Source of the DNA: Candidatus Altarchaeales archaeon WOR_SM1_86-2
Lineage (GTDB): Archaea > Altiarchaeota > Altiarchaeia > IMC4 > MCBC01
DNA: 64,000 nt
NCBI GenBank assembly: GCA_001723855.1
Contig: MCBC01000067.1
Coordinates: 16,877 to 80,876 of the forward strand
Direction: 5' to 3'
Position 1 is the stretch's first letter. The number at the start of each line of letters is the position of its first letter. Under the pieces are notes generated by a model that did no database searches, was not told the DNA's origin, and saw only the letters and a program-made list of their open reading frames with translations. Both the position numbers and the translations under genes were made by a program. Below, in pieces: positions 18,723-26,389 of this stretch.

Positions 18723-19729
18723 CAAACCCTCGGCACCGGATCGCCTAAAGGTTTTTCAAGAATCCTTTTTCCGCCGATTATGGTATTCAAGATCACTCTG
18801 CCTTTGTTTTCCTTCGTTACTTTGCCGATAATGGATGCATCCTTCCCCAGCCTGTTTTTTTTCATAATTTCAAGTGCTTTTTCGGCATCTTTCTGGGGGA
18901 CACCGATAATGACTTTACCTTCATTTGCCACTTCCAGGGGGTCAATGCCTAGCATCTCCGATGCCGCTCTAACACCCCCTGCAATTGGGATTTTCTCCTC
19001 CTCAATCTCTACTCCAACTTTAGATTTTTCAGCAAATTCATTCAAGGCATTTGCCAGCCCGCCCCTTGTCGGATCCTTTGCAACATGAATCTCCATACCC
19101 TCGTTAATCAACTCCTTTATCAGGGGATATATGGATGCGCAATCCGAGACTAACCTGGTCTCAAACTCCAGACCTTCACGCTCGGAAAGGATTGCTATCC
19201 CATGGTCTCCCACGGTGCCGTTTATGATTATTTTATCGCCAACTTTCAAACCGGAATCCAGAATTATCTTCTCTGCAAATCCTACCCCTGTGGTTGTGAT
19301 GGTAATCCCGAGTTTGCTTTCGACAACCTTTGTGTCCCCGGTAACGATGGGGACATTTTCATTTACTGAGACATCATTCATGGATTTCATAATCCTCTCT
19401 AAATCCCCTATAGGAAAGCCCTCTGATATTATTAGGGCAGAAGAGATCGCCAACGGACAAGCACCCACCACAGCCAGGTCATTTATCGTTCCGCAAACAG
19501 ATAATTTCCCGATGTCGCCCCCCTTGAAGAAAACCGGCTCCACTGTATATGAATCCGTCGTGAAAACCAAATTTTCATCCCCGAATTTTATTACCGCTGC
19601 ATCATCCAGTGAATCCAAGCCGATGCCGTCTTTGGTTTTTATATTCTTTAAATTCTTCACGATCACCTTTGAGAGCAGTTCCTGCATCGCCTTTCCGCCA
19701 CCGCCGTCAGAGAGTTTTATGCGTTTCAT
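18719..19729 (-). CDS. hypE: Hydrogenase maturation protein HypE
   Basis: A 336-residue AIR-synthase-like ATPase that dehydrates the S-carbamoyl group to S-cyanide. It has the opening LSDGGGGKAMQELL, ATP-binding segments (FTTDSYTVEPVFFKGGDIGK; KDPTRGGLANALNEFA) and the C-terminus GDPVPRVC, whose terminal Cys accepts the carbamoyl group from HypF. Last gene of the minus-strand hyp cluster, 67 bp after hypA. Confidence 0.97.
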   Translation of the reverse strand: MKRIKLSDGGGGKAMQELLSKVIVKNLKNIKTKDGIGLDSLDDAAVIKFGDENLVFTTDSYTVEPVFFKGGDIGKLSVCGTINDLAVVGACPLAISSALIISEGFPIGDLERIMKSMNDVSVNENVPIVTGDTKVVESKLGITITTTGVGFAEKIILDSGLKVGDKIIINGTVGDHGIAILSEREGLEFETRLVSDCASIYPLIKELINEGMEIHVAKDPTRGGLANALNEFAEKSKVGVEIEEEKIPIAGGVRAASEMLGIDPLEVANEGKVIIGVPQKDAEKALEIMKKNRLGKDASIIGKVTKENKGRVILNTIIGGKRILEKPLGDPVPRVC

Positions 19730-19796
19730 CTTTTAAAGTTACCATTAGTTATCAAAATATAAACATTTTTTGATAACTCGTGATAAGAATAAATAT

Positions 19797-20156
19797 TTAT
19801 TCAGCAATAATTTTCTTTAAGATCAACTCCCTGCCCCCCAAAACTTCAACCTTTGCCTTACATTCCGGACACCTGAGCAGGGGAGCGTTATGCAGTGGGT
19901 TAATTTCAGGATCAAGCGTGCTCACATGCCCGCTTGCGCATTTTACTTTTACCGGAATCTTCTTGATGTCAACTTCCATCCCCTCTGCAATCGTATCTTT
20001 TGATAAAACTTCAAGCCCGAATCTTAACTGCTCCGGATTGACCATCAGCAATCCCCCGACATCTAAATAAATCTTCTTAACCTTTGAAGCGTTATTATTC
20101 TTTGCCGCTCCTACTGCACTTTCAAGAATGCTTGCCGCCAAAGATAATTCATGCAT
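19797..20156 (-). CDS. hypA: Hydrogenase nickel incorporation protein HypA
   Basis: 119 residues starting MHELSLAASILESAV, where the N-terminal Met-His-Glu binds nickel. The C-terminal half should be a zinc site of two CxxC pairs. The second pair is present (RCPECKAKV); the first reads KCASGHVSTL, keeping one Cys with a His nearby, so the zinc site may be atypical. The ATG lies within 2 nt of the hypD stop, indicating translational linkage; a longer upstream frame only reads back into hypD. Confidence 0.93.
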   Translation of the reverse strand: MHELSLAASILESAVGAAKNNNASKVKKIYLDVGGLLMVNPEQLRFGLEVLSKDTIAEGMEVDIKKIPVKVKCASGHVSTLDPEINPLHNAPLLRCPECKAKVEVLGGRELILKKIIAE

Positions 20157-20157
20157 T

Positions 20158-21237
20158 TTAAAACTTAAATTTCCCGCCGTATCTGTGCCATATTGCGCAG
20201 CTGCCTTCATTTGAAACCATACACGCCCCAACCGGGTGCTCCGGGTTACATGCTCTGCAGAAAAGTTTGCATTCATCCGGGTAGATCAAACCTTTAAGCA
20301 CATCCCCGCATCTGCATCCCTCTGGAATATCAATGGATTTTTCAATCTTAATATCGAATTTCTTTCTTGCATTGAAATCAGAGAATTCTTTCTTCAACTC
20401 AAGCCCGGATTTCGGGATCACTGGAAACCCTCTCCACGCGACATCACATATATCAAAAATCTCGCCAAGCAATCGCTGCGCTTTCAAATTACCTTCATAT
20501 CTTACAACCCTCGAGTATTCATTTCTCACAGAGAAATCTTCGTTCTCGATCATCTCCAGAAGCATAACAATTCCAAAGAGAACATCCAGCGGCTCAAAGC
20601 CGGCAATTACCTGCGGCACCCCGTATTTTTCACTTAAAGGTTCATATGCTTTAACCCCGATGATGGTTGAAACATGCCCGGGGTCAATGAAGCCGTCAAT
20701 CTTTATCTCCCCCGGGGAAAGCAGTGCGTCCATTGCCGGCGGGATTATGCGGTGGCATGAAAGAACTGAAAAATTTTCCGGTAGATCGTCATTCAAGACG
20801 GCTGCGGTGGATGGAGCGGTTGTTTCAAATCCAATGCCTATGTGCACAACCTCCTTATCCGTGCTCTTGGCGATCTTCACGGCATCGGAAATTGAATAAA
20901 CAACCCTGACATCCTTCCCCCCGGCTTTAACGTCCCTCAAAGACTTACCTCTGCTTCCAGGGACCTTTAGCAAGTCGCCGAATGTTGTGATTATCGCAGA
21001 GTCTGCAAGCGCATGGGCTTCATCAATCTCCTTAGCGGTTGTGACGCAGACAGGACATCCGGGGCCAGATATTACCTCGATCCCCTCAGGCAGTAAACTC
21101 CTGATGCCGTATCTTGTTATGGTGTCCTCGTGGGTGCCGCAGACGTGCATAAACTTGAACTTCTTATCCCCCGCAAGTTCCTTGATCTTTTTTGATGCAT
21201 TCAATGCCAATTCTTTATCTCTGAAACTCACATTCAT
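20158..21237 (-). CDS. hypD: Hydrogenase maturation protein HypD
   Basis: A 359-residue Fe-S protein that, with HypC, builds the Fe(CN)2CO unit. Conserved motifs are FMHVCGTHEDTITRYG, SGPGCPVCVTTAKEID, IGIGFETTAPSTAAVL and the C-terminal 4Fe-4S ligands CRCGDVLKG and CKLFCRACNPEHPVGACMVS. The start at 21237 (NVSFRDKEL) is normal for the family; upstream in-frame ATGs would overlap the HEPN gene, whose stop is 2 nt upstream. The coupling ties the HEPN/MNT pair to hypD transcription. Confidence 0.96.
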   Translation of the reverse strand: MNVSFRDKELALNASKKIKELAGDKKFKFMHVCGTHEDTITRYGIRSLLPEGIEVISGPGCPVCVTTAKEIDEAHALADSAIITTFGDLLKVPGSRGKSLRDVKAGGKDVRVVYSISDAVKIAKSTDKEVVHIGIGFETTAPSTAAVLNDDLPENFSVLSCHRIIPPAMDALLSPGEIKIDGFIDPGHVSTIIGVKAYEPLSEKYGVPQVIAGFEPLDVLFGIVMLLEMIENEDFSVRNEYSRVVRYEGNLKAQRLLGEIFDICDVAWRGFPVIPKSGLELKKEFSDFNARKKFDIKIEKSIDIPEGCRCGDVLKGLIYPDECKLFCRACNPEHPVGACMVSNEGSCAIWHRYGGKFKF

Positions 21238-21238
21238 T

Positions 21239-21685
21239 TTATTTTTCCTCTTCAACAACATCGGCTTGTTTGACCGCTTCATCAATCTTATCCTCATACC
21301 CTGGAATGATTGAGTTCACCCAGTTAAAAACCGTTTCTGCAAGTTTCAACGCTTCTTGATAATCTTCTTCCGAGACAGGCTCTGCTAACCCGGGGTAACG
21401 GGTATGAACAGCATAACGAGTAAGAATTACAGCGCCCTTCAAATTATCCGGAATTTCAATTCCTGTTTTGGAAATTAAATCAAAAAGTACATCAATGTCG
21501 TGTTTCCAGGGGAATTCTACATCAAGGCTCACAAGTAAAGATTTTAGTGATTTTTCTACACACTGTTGGGCATCAAAACATAGGTCTTCGTAGAGAACAT
21601 CTTGCGAAATTCTACCTGCCTTCAACCTCTCCATGTTGCTTTTTGCCCTCTTTATCCAATCATCCACAAGTTCTTTATTTTTCAT
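21239..21685 (-). CDS. HEPN-domain protein (toxin-like half of a HEPN/MNT pair)
   Basis: 148 residues of the HEPN family: DDWIKRAKSNMERLKAGR, EDLCFDAQQCVEKSLKSLLV, then FPWKHDIDVLFDLI and TRYPGLAEPVSEEDYQEALK. In HEPN/MNT modules the HEPN protein is usually an RNase restrained by the nucleotidyltransferase partner (family knowledge). Its start overlaps the MNT gene by 11 bp. It sits inside the hyp operon between hypC and hypD, an unusual site for a toxin-antitoxin pair. Confidence 0.88.
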   Translation of the reverse strand: MKNKELVDDWIKRAKSNMERLKAGRISQDVLYEDLCFDAQQCVEKSLKSLLVSLDVEFPWKHDIDVLFDLISKTGIEIPDNLKGAVILTRYAVHTRYPGLAEPVSEEDYQEALKLAETVFNWVNSIIPGYEDKIDEAVKQADVVEEEK

Positions 21686-21980
21686 AAATCGTCCTCCCGT
21701 ATTTTGCTATTTCATGATAAATTAAAAACTTATTTTCCTTTAGTTCCTTAAATCTTTCCAGTGTTTCAACAATTATATCCACGGGAACTCCTATACCAAA
21801 AAGTTTTAGATAAATTCTCTTTTCAAGATTACTCCTCCTGGCTACATCGGATTTCAAAACACATATATCATAATCACTCCCTTCTATGCCTTCTCCTTTT
21901 GCTCTTGAGCCAAAAAGAATGATTTTATCTGGATCAACTTCCTCTACAATCCTTTCAATTATTTTCTTTAAGTATTTCAT
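21675..21980 (-). CDS. MNT-type nucleotidyltransferase (antitoxin-like half)
   Basis: 101 residues of the minimal nucleotidyltransferase fold: IILFGSRAKGEGIEGSDYD supplies the GSxxxG and DxD-type catalytic motif, and PVDIIVETLERF the third acidic residue. Partner of the downstream HEPN gene. Such proteins can silence HEPN toxins by adding nucleotides. Located 53 bp after hypC. Confidence 0.9.
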   Translation of the reverse strand: MKYLKKIIERIVEEVDPDKIILFGSRAKGEGIEGSDYDICVLKSDVARRSNLEKRIYLKLFGIGVPVDIIVETLERFKELKENKFLIYHEIAKYGRTIYEK

Positions 21981-22033
21981 CCTCTCCTCTCTTTAGATAT
22001 ATCCCCATTAATATTATATTACGATAAAAAAAA

Positions 22034-22261
22034 TTAAACTTCTCCTCCAACCTTGCTCAAATACTCCTCCCAGTACTTTAAAGTTTCCATAGCAGCTTCC
22101 TCATCCATAACCTCTATCGCATAGCCAACATGGACGATAACCCAATCTCCAATATCTGCGTCAACCAGATCAAGCCGTACCTTTCTCTTCGTTTCTCCAA
22201 AGTCAACCAATGCCTCGTTTCCTTCAATGCTCAAGATTTTTGCCGGGATTGCCAAGCACAT
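22034..22261 (-). CDS. hypC: Hydrogenase assembly chaperone HypC
   Basis: 75 residues starting MCLAIPAKILSIEG, with the conserved Cys2 that carries the Fe(CN)2CO unit with HypD, followed by the small beta barrel (DIGDWVIVHVGYAIEVMDEE). Normal length. Seven bp after the protease gene, in operon. Confidence 0.97.
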   Translation of the reverse strand: MCLAIPAKILSIEGNEALVDFGETKRKVRLDLVDADIGDWVIVHVGYAIEVMDEEAAMETLKYWEEYLSKVGGEV

Positions 22262-22268
22262 TTTTTAT

Positions 22269-22748
22269 TTAGTTACTTAACTTTTCTATTAAATCAATTA
22301 TCCTGTTTGCAACCTTCGCTACAGAAGCGCCCACCTCTTTTGAAAGCTCCAGACCGGGCTTTATATCCCCCGGCTCGCATCCTATCAAAAATACCCTGTC
22401 AGGCAGGCAGTTTATCTTTTTCGCAAAAATTATCATCTCCTCAAGCCCGGACTCGTGAAAACTGAACGAAAACAGATCCCGCAGCGCATCCACATCCTCC
22501 CTGACATCATCCTTCTTTATTTCAAACTCGTATATCGTTCCCGGCTTCCCGCCCTTCCTTATCGCATCCACGAAGATCACGGCATCATAATCGCACAGGT
22601 CATTAGCAATGGTTAAACTCGCGGTGCCGAAATCACCTGACTCGACGTTATCAGGCAGTTCATTACCCAGAAATTCCAGAACATGCTGTGCAAAGCCGTC
22701 ATCGCCCATAATCCTGTTCCCTATCCCGCAGACCAGTATTCTTTTCAT
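22269..22748 (-). CDS. Hydrogenase maturation protease (HyaD/HycI type)
   Basis: 159 residues of the M52 peptidase family, which removes the C-terminal extension of the large subunit after nickel insertion. Motifs: CGIGNRIMGDDGFAQHVLEF with metal-binding Asp/Glu, VESGDFGTASL, AVIFVDAIRKGGKPGTIYEF and FSFHESGLEEMI. The target should be the tail of the large subunit encoded just upstream. Confidence 0.93.
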   Translation of the reverse strand: MKRILVCGIGNRIMGDDGFAQHVLEFLGNELPDNVESGDFGTASLTIANDLCDYDAVIFVDAIRKGGKPGTIYEFEIKKDDVREDVDALRDLFSFSFHESGLEEMIIFAKKINCLPDRVFLIGCEPGDIKPGLELSKEVGASVAKVANRIIDLIEKLSN

Positions 22749-22790
22749 TGAAAAAGAAATTAGAAAAATAAAGAAAAATAGAAAAGAAAT

Positions 22791-24515
22791 TCAGCAGAGT
22801 GCGGGTCCGACTTCAGTCTTCTTTTTCAACCCCCTGCCGTCATATACGTGTATCGCGCACGCCAGACAGGGATCAAAACTTCGGATTGTGCGGACAACAT
22901 CCAGACCGTCAAATGTTCCTTTTTCGGTTATCGGCGTTCCAATAATTGCTTCTTCATAGGGCCCCGGTCTTCCTTCGGGGTCCCTGGGGGAAGCATTCCA
23001 TGTTGTTGGTGCTATAACCTGGTACTTGTGGGTTTTCCCGTCCTTCATTATGCACCAGTGCGCAACAGCCCCTCGCATCGCCTCATTTAACCCGCAGCCG
23101 ACCCCGTCTTTTGGTCTCCTGTATTTGTTCCAGACCTTCACGTTACCTGCCTTAACCGCTCCCAGCGCTGCCAGCACCTGGTTGTAGCCCACATACGCGG
23201 AATACGCATGGAAGTATGCTCTCGCCCTTATCCTCTCCAGCGCATTTATCTTATCTGGGATTTTCCACTCGACATCCAGTTCCCCGGGAACTTTCGCACC
23301 CATGATGTTTGATCTCGGGAGTGTGAACTTAATGCTTTTGCCGGTGGACTCATCCACTTTTTTTGATAGTGAGGTTACATACATTCGTGCCATCGGTCCG
23401 ACCTCTACAACATAACTGTCGCCGTTAGCCACCCATCTCGGGGTTTTCAGCCAGGTATATTTTCCATCCCACTGCTTAGACGGCCCCGGTTTGGGTTCTG
23501 TTTGCTCGTTCCATGGATGGTTCTTATCCAATGGATTCCCAAGCGGGTCTTCACTCATCTCCACACCATCCCAGTCATCATAGTAAGAATGGTTCACATA
23601 CTCTCTCACCCCTAAATTCAACTCCACCAGATCATTGGTTAGAAGATCTCCCTTTGAAACAACACCAGGGGTTATTGCCCTTTTCTCTCCCCATGAACTC
23701 ATGTCGCTGTAACTGGCGTTGTATGCGCCCAGGTCCTCGTAACATCCGAAACTTAATAGATCAGCGTCCCTTACCCCCACATCATCATAATACGGCAGCA
23801 TGAAATCTATCAGGTCATCAAACACTGCTATAAACTCCTTGGTGAATGCCACGTGCTTGAAGAGCATACTTGCGAACTGTTCAAGAACTGTTGCGGATAT
23901 GGTTCTTCCCATACCCCCCGGAACAAATGAATGGACATGAGGGTGCTTTCCCGCAACAAGACATGCCATCTTCCTTCCAAGTTTTGACATTTCCAGTGCC
24001 TTAAGCCACAATGACCCCGTTATGGGGGTTAATCCCCTGCTTATGTCACCTATTGTCGCATAGCCGTGGGAGTCCGCATGCTCTGCCCTGGTTTCATCTG
24101 CTTCCTTCAATACTCCCGGGTCATATTTCTTCAAAATTCCCTCGGAATAATCCGGCCCCTCAAGAATTGCACAGCCAAGTGGTGAGTCGTAAAGTTCCTC
24201 GGCAATGAGCGTAAAGTTCCTCAATGCTATTCCCACTGGCGGGGGCGAAGCGTTATAGCACATATCAACACATTCCACGCTCGCCGTCGCGTGCGGTAAA
24301 GGACAAACCCCGCAAATACGCTGCGTGATCCATATTGCATCAGCCGGCTCCCTGTCTTTGAGTATGACCTCAAAGCCGCGGAACATGGTGGCATAAGAAT
24401 GCGCATCCGTATATTTTTTCCCGGCTTCATCCGCTTTCGCATGTACTGCTAAATGCCCCTCAATTCGCGTTAAGGGCTCTATGGTTATTTCCTTTCCTTT
24501 GGTTTCTGCTGCCAT
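22791..24515 (-). CDS. NiFe hydrogenase large subunit
   Basis: 574-residue catalytic subunit binding the NiFe centre. Opening ITIEPLTRIEGHLAVHAKAD; N-terminal nickel motif RICGVCPLPHATASVE (about residue 66); C-terminal nickel motif SFDPCLACAIHVYD, followed by about 18 residues (ending EVGPALC) to be cut after the His by the protease encoded next. The sequence looks closest to uptake-type group 1 enzymes, but I cannot fix the subgroup. No export signal; the partner also lacks one, so it is probably cytoplasmic. Confidence 0.95.
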   Translation of the reverse strand: MAAETKGKEITIEPLTRIEGHLAVHAKADEAGKKYTDAHSYATMFRGFEVILKDREPADAIWITQRICGVCPLPHATASVECVDMCYNASPPPVGIALRNFTLIAEELYDSPLGCAILEGPDYSEGILKKYDPGVLKEADETRAEHADSHGYATIGDISRGLTPITGSLWLKALEMSKLGRKMACLVAGKHPHVHSFVPGGMGRTISATVLEQFASMLFKHVAFTKEFIAVFDDLIDFMLPYYDDVGVRDADLLSFGCYEDLGAYNASYSDMSSWGEKRAITPGVVSKGDLLTNDLVELNLGVREYVNHSYYDDWDGVEMSEDPLGNPLDKNHPWNEQTEPKPGPSKQWDGKYTWLKTPRWVANGDSYVVEVGPMARMYVTSLSKKVDESTGKSIKFTLPRSNIMGAKVPGELDVEWKIPDKINALERIRARAYFHAYSAYVGYNQVLAALGAVKAGNVKVWNKYRRPKDGVGCGLNEAMRGAVAHWCIMKDGKTHKYQVIAPTTWNASPRDPEGRPGPYEEAIIGTPITEKGTFDGLDVVRTIRSFDPCLACAIHVYDGRGLKKKTEVGPALC

Positions 24516-24557
24516 TTTTGATTTTTTTGATAAAACTTTTTTTTAAAAAGTTTTGAA

Positions 24558-25514
24558 TTAGATCGATCTGGGAACTAACCTGCCGATTAACGCGGAAATC
24601 TTTCCTTTAATATCCCCGAATGTCTCCCTTGCATATACGATTCCAGGTGCTTTCCTCAGGAACGGTCCGAACGGCGCATCCGGGAATTCCGGCTCCGTGC
24701 AGCCTATGCACAGCCCGCCTACAGTCGGGCAGCCGCCGACGCCTTCCACAAAACCCCGTCTTGGAACATCGCAGTGCGATATAGGGCCCTTGCATCCGAG
24801 CATTCCCATACACCCTGCGTCGCCAAACTCCCGGGAATAGTCACCTTCCGCGTAATGTCCCGCTCTCGGGCATGTTTCGTGTGCTTTTTCGCCGTACAGG
24901 AATACAGGTCTGTTGTGTTCATCCAGTTCCGGGACAGGCAGTGCTCCTCTCGCGGTTAAGACAAGATGCCCAAGTGCTTCGATCATGTACTCGCCGTGTG
25001 GCGGGCATCCCGAAACATTTATCACTGGCAAACCCAGTGCGCTCTTATAATCCCTGCCGAGAAACTCAAGCACGCTTTTTGCCCCGGTTGGATTTGGCTT
25101 GCCGTGAGGTATTCCGCCGAAGGATGCGCATGTCCCGACTGCTACCACAACCCCTGCTCTTTCTGCCAGTTTTGAAAGCACATCATTTAAGGTGAGCATT
25201 TTTCCTTCCAGATCCCCTATGCCGCAGTAATAACCTCCTGTCTTGCTTGCTTTGTCTTCATCAGGCACCGCTCCTTCAATCACCAGGACAATCGGATCAT
25301 ATTTTCCTTCCTCCGCATCCTTTAAAATCCTTGCGGCTTCCTCACCCCACGGCAGCATCAGCGTCGGGTGATACACAAGGTTTATTCCCTCGATCTGCGG
25401 CATGAATCCGGTCAAGACATCAACGATACTCGGATGCGTTCCTCCTGTAAGGGAGACCGTGCATCCGGTACATCCCTGGCCCTGGAGCCATATAACATTT
25501 AATTCATCGGCCAT
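24558..25514 (-). CDS. NiFe hydrogenase small subunit, no Tat signal
   Basis: 318 residues starting directly at NVIWLQGQGCTGCTVSLTGG, with no twin-arginine leader. Fe-S ligands follow the usual pattern: CTGC, GTCASFGGIP, SGCPPHGE, then HETCPRAGHYAEGDYSREFG, CMGMLGCKGPISHCD and GGLCIGCTEPEFPD. Group 1 small subunits are normally exported by Tat; here the mature domain starts at residue 6, implying a cytoplasmic enzyme. No gene for a membrane cytochrome or diaphorase is adjacent, so the electron partner is unknown. First gene of the hyp operon. Confidence 0.94.
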   Translation of the reverse strand: MADELNVIWLQGQGCTGCTVSLTGGTHPSIVDVLTGFMPQIEGINLVYHPTLMLPWGEEAARILKDAEEGKYDPIVLVIEGAVPDEDKASKTGGYYCGIGDLEGKMLTLNDVLSKLAERAGVVVAVGTCASFGGIPHGKPNPTGAKSVLEFLGRDYKSALGLPVINVSGCPPHGEYMIEALGHLVLTARGALPVPELDEHNRPVFLYGEKAHETCPRAGHYAEGDYSREFGDAGCMGMLGCKGPISHCDVPRRGFVEGVGGCPTVGGLCIGCTEPEFPDAPFGPFLRKAPGIVYARETFGDIKGKISALIGRLVPRSI

Positions 25515-25560
25515 TTTTAATTTTTTAGAATTTTTATATCAGTAGTATGTTAATTATAGT

Positions 25561-25570
25561 TAATATATAA
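25561..25570 (-). promoter_or_regulatory. Probable TATA box of the hydrogenase operon
   Basis: ttatatatta on the minus strand, about 47 bp before the small-subunit ATG, in a suitable place for an archaeal promoter. A dispersed non-coding repeat begins about 20 bp further upstream and could influence expression. Confidence 0.35.
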
Positions 25571-25590
25571 ATAAAAATAAATATACTATT

Positions 25591-25848
25591 TTCTGAAAAC
25601 GAAAAGAAATCCTTATTTTTCGGCAAAAATACCAAAAATCTTTTTTGAAAACGAAAGGATAAATCGACTCGCTTAGAACATATATTTATTATGGATTAAA
25701 CTTTAGATTATGGCAGCCATAATTTATAATTCTGGTTTTATTTTTCCATAAAAGCTTTATTTTTAGGATTTATTACCGAATCGGCAATATTCTTTGAAAT
25801 TAAAGTTGATTGGATTGTTAGATTGCGGCATTTTTTGGTGTTGAATCC
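25591..25848 (-). repeat. Dispersed non-coding repeat, copy 2
   Basis: Reverse-complement partner of 13094-13350, lying in the divergent gap between the hydrogenase operon and the HxlR regulator. It has a perfect palindrome attatggc-a-gccataat. No conserved reading frame. Confidence 0.85.
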
Positions 25849-25984
25849 CTTATTTATTTTCTCAAAAAGGTAAATTTAAAAAAATAATTTAAAAAATGGA
25901 AAAATTTAAAAAAATATGATTGTTTTTTTATTTCTATTTTCTTGTTTTATATGTATAGCAACTATAATGCGGCAAGTATTTAAA

Positions 25985-26389
25985 ATGGCAAGTTCAGGTA
26001 ACATTCCCCTGTGTGAACTAACGGGGGAACATAATTGTCTGCTGGAAGAAACAGGTAAATGCCCCATTGAAGAGGCAGCGAATTTGATCGGGAAAAAATG
26101 GACGATTCTGATATTGAGGGAACTGCTTAAAGATAAGAAAAGATTTAATGAAATTCAAAAATCCCTGGGTAGGATAGGTCCAAGGGTGCTGTCGAGCAGG
26201 TTGGATGAACTGGAGGAAAACGGGATTGTCAAGAGAGTAGCGTATGCGGAAGTTCCCGTGAGGGTTGAATATTCGTTAACGGAGAGGGGAGGGGATTTAA
26301 GAGATGTGGTTGTGGGTATGTCAGAGTGGTGGAGGAAATGGAACGGGAATGGAGATAAAAACTCAAAAAATAAATTTCAGCAGATATAA
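25985..26389 (+). CDS. HxlR-family transcriptional regulator
   Basis: About 134 residues. CPIEEAANLIGKKWTILILR followed by RFNEIQKSLGRIGPRVLSSR and LDELEENGIVKR is the HxlR winged-helix signature; an N-terminal CELTGEHNC with CP could make it redox- or metal-sensing. The ATG at 25985 is chosen because the upstream 23 codons encode a hydrophobic stretch not seen in the family. Divergent from the hydrogenase operon, which it might control (inference). The 3' end overlaps the convergent gene by 27 bp. Confidence 0.85.
   Translation: MASSGNIPLCELTGEHNCLLEETGKCPIEEAANLIGKKWTILILRELLKDKKRFNEIQKSLGRIGPRVLSSRLDELEENGIVKRVAYAEVPVRVEYSLTERGGDLRDVVVGMSEWWRKWNGNGDKNSKNKFQQI

Noticed and set aside
24607..25195. 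Open frames on both strands inside the hydrogenase small subunit region
   Set aside because: They are shadows of a strongly conserved gene in another frame, without starts, motifs or plausible composition.
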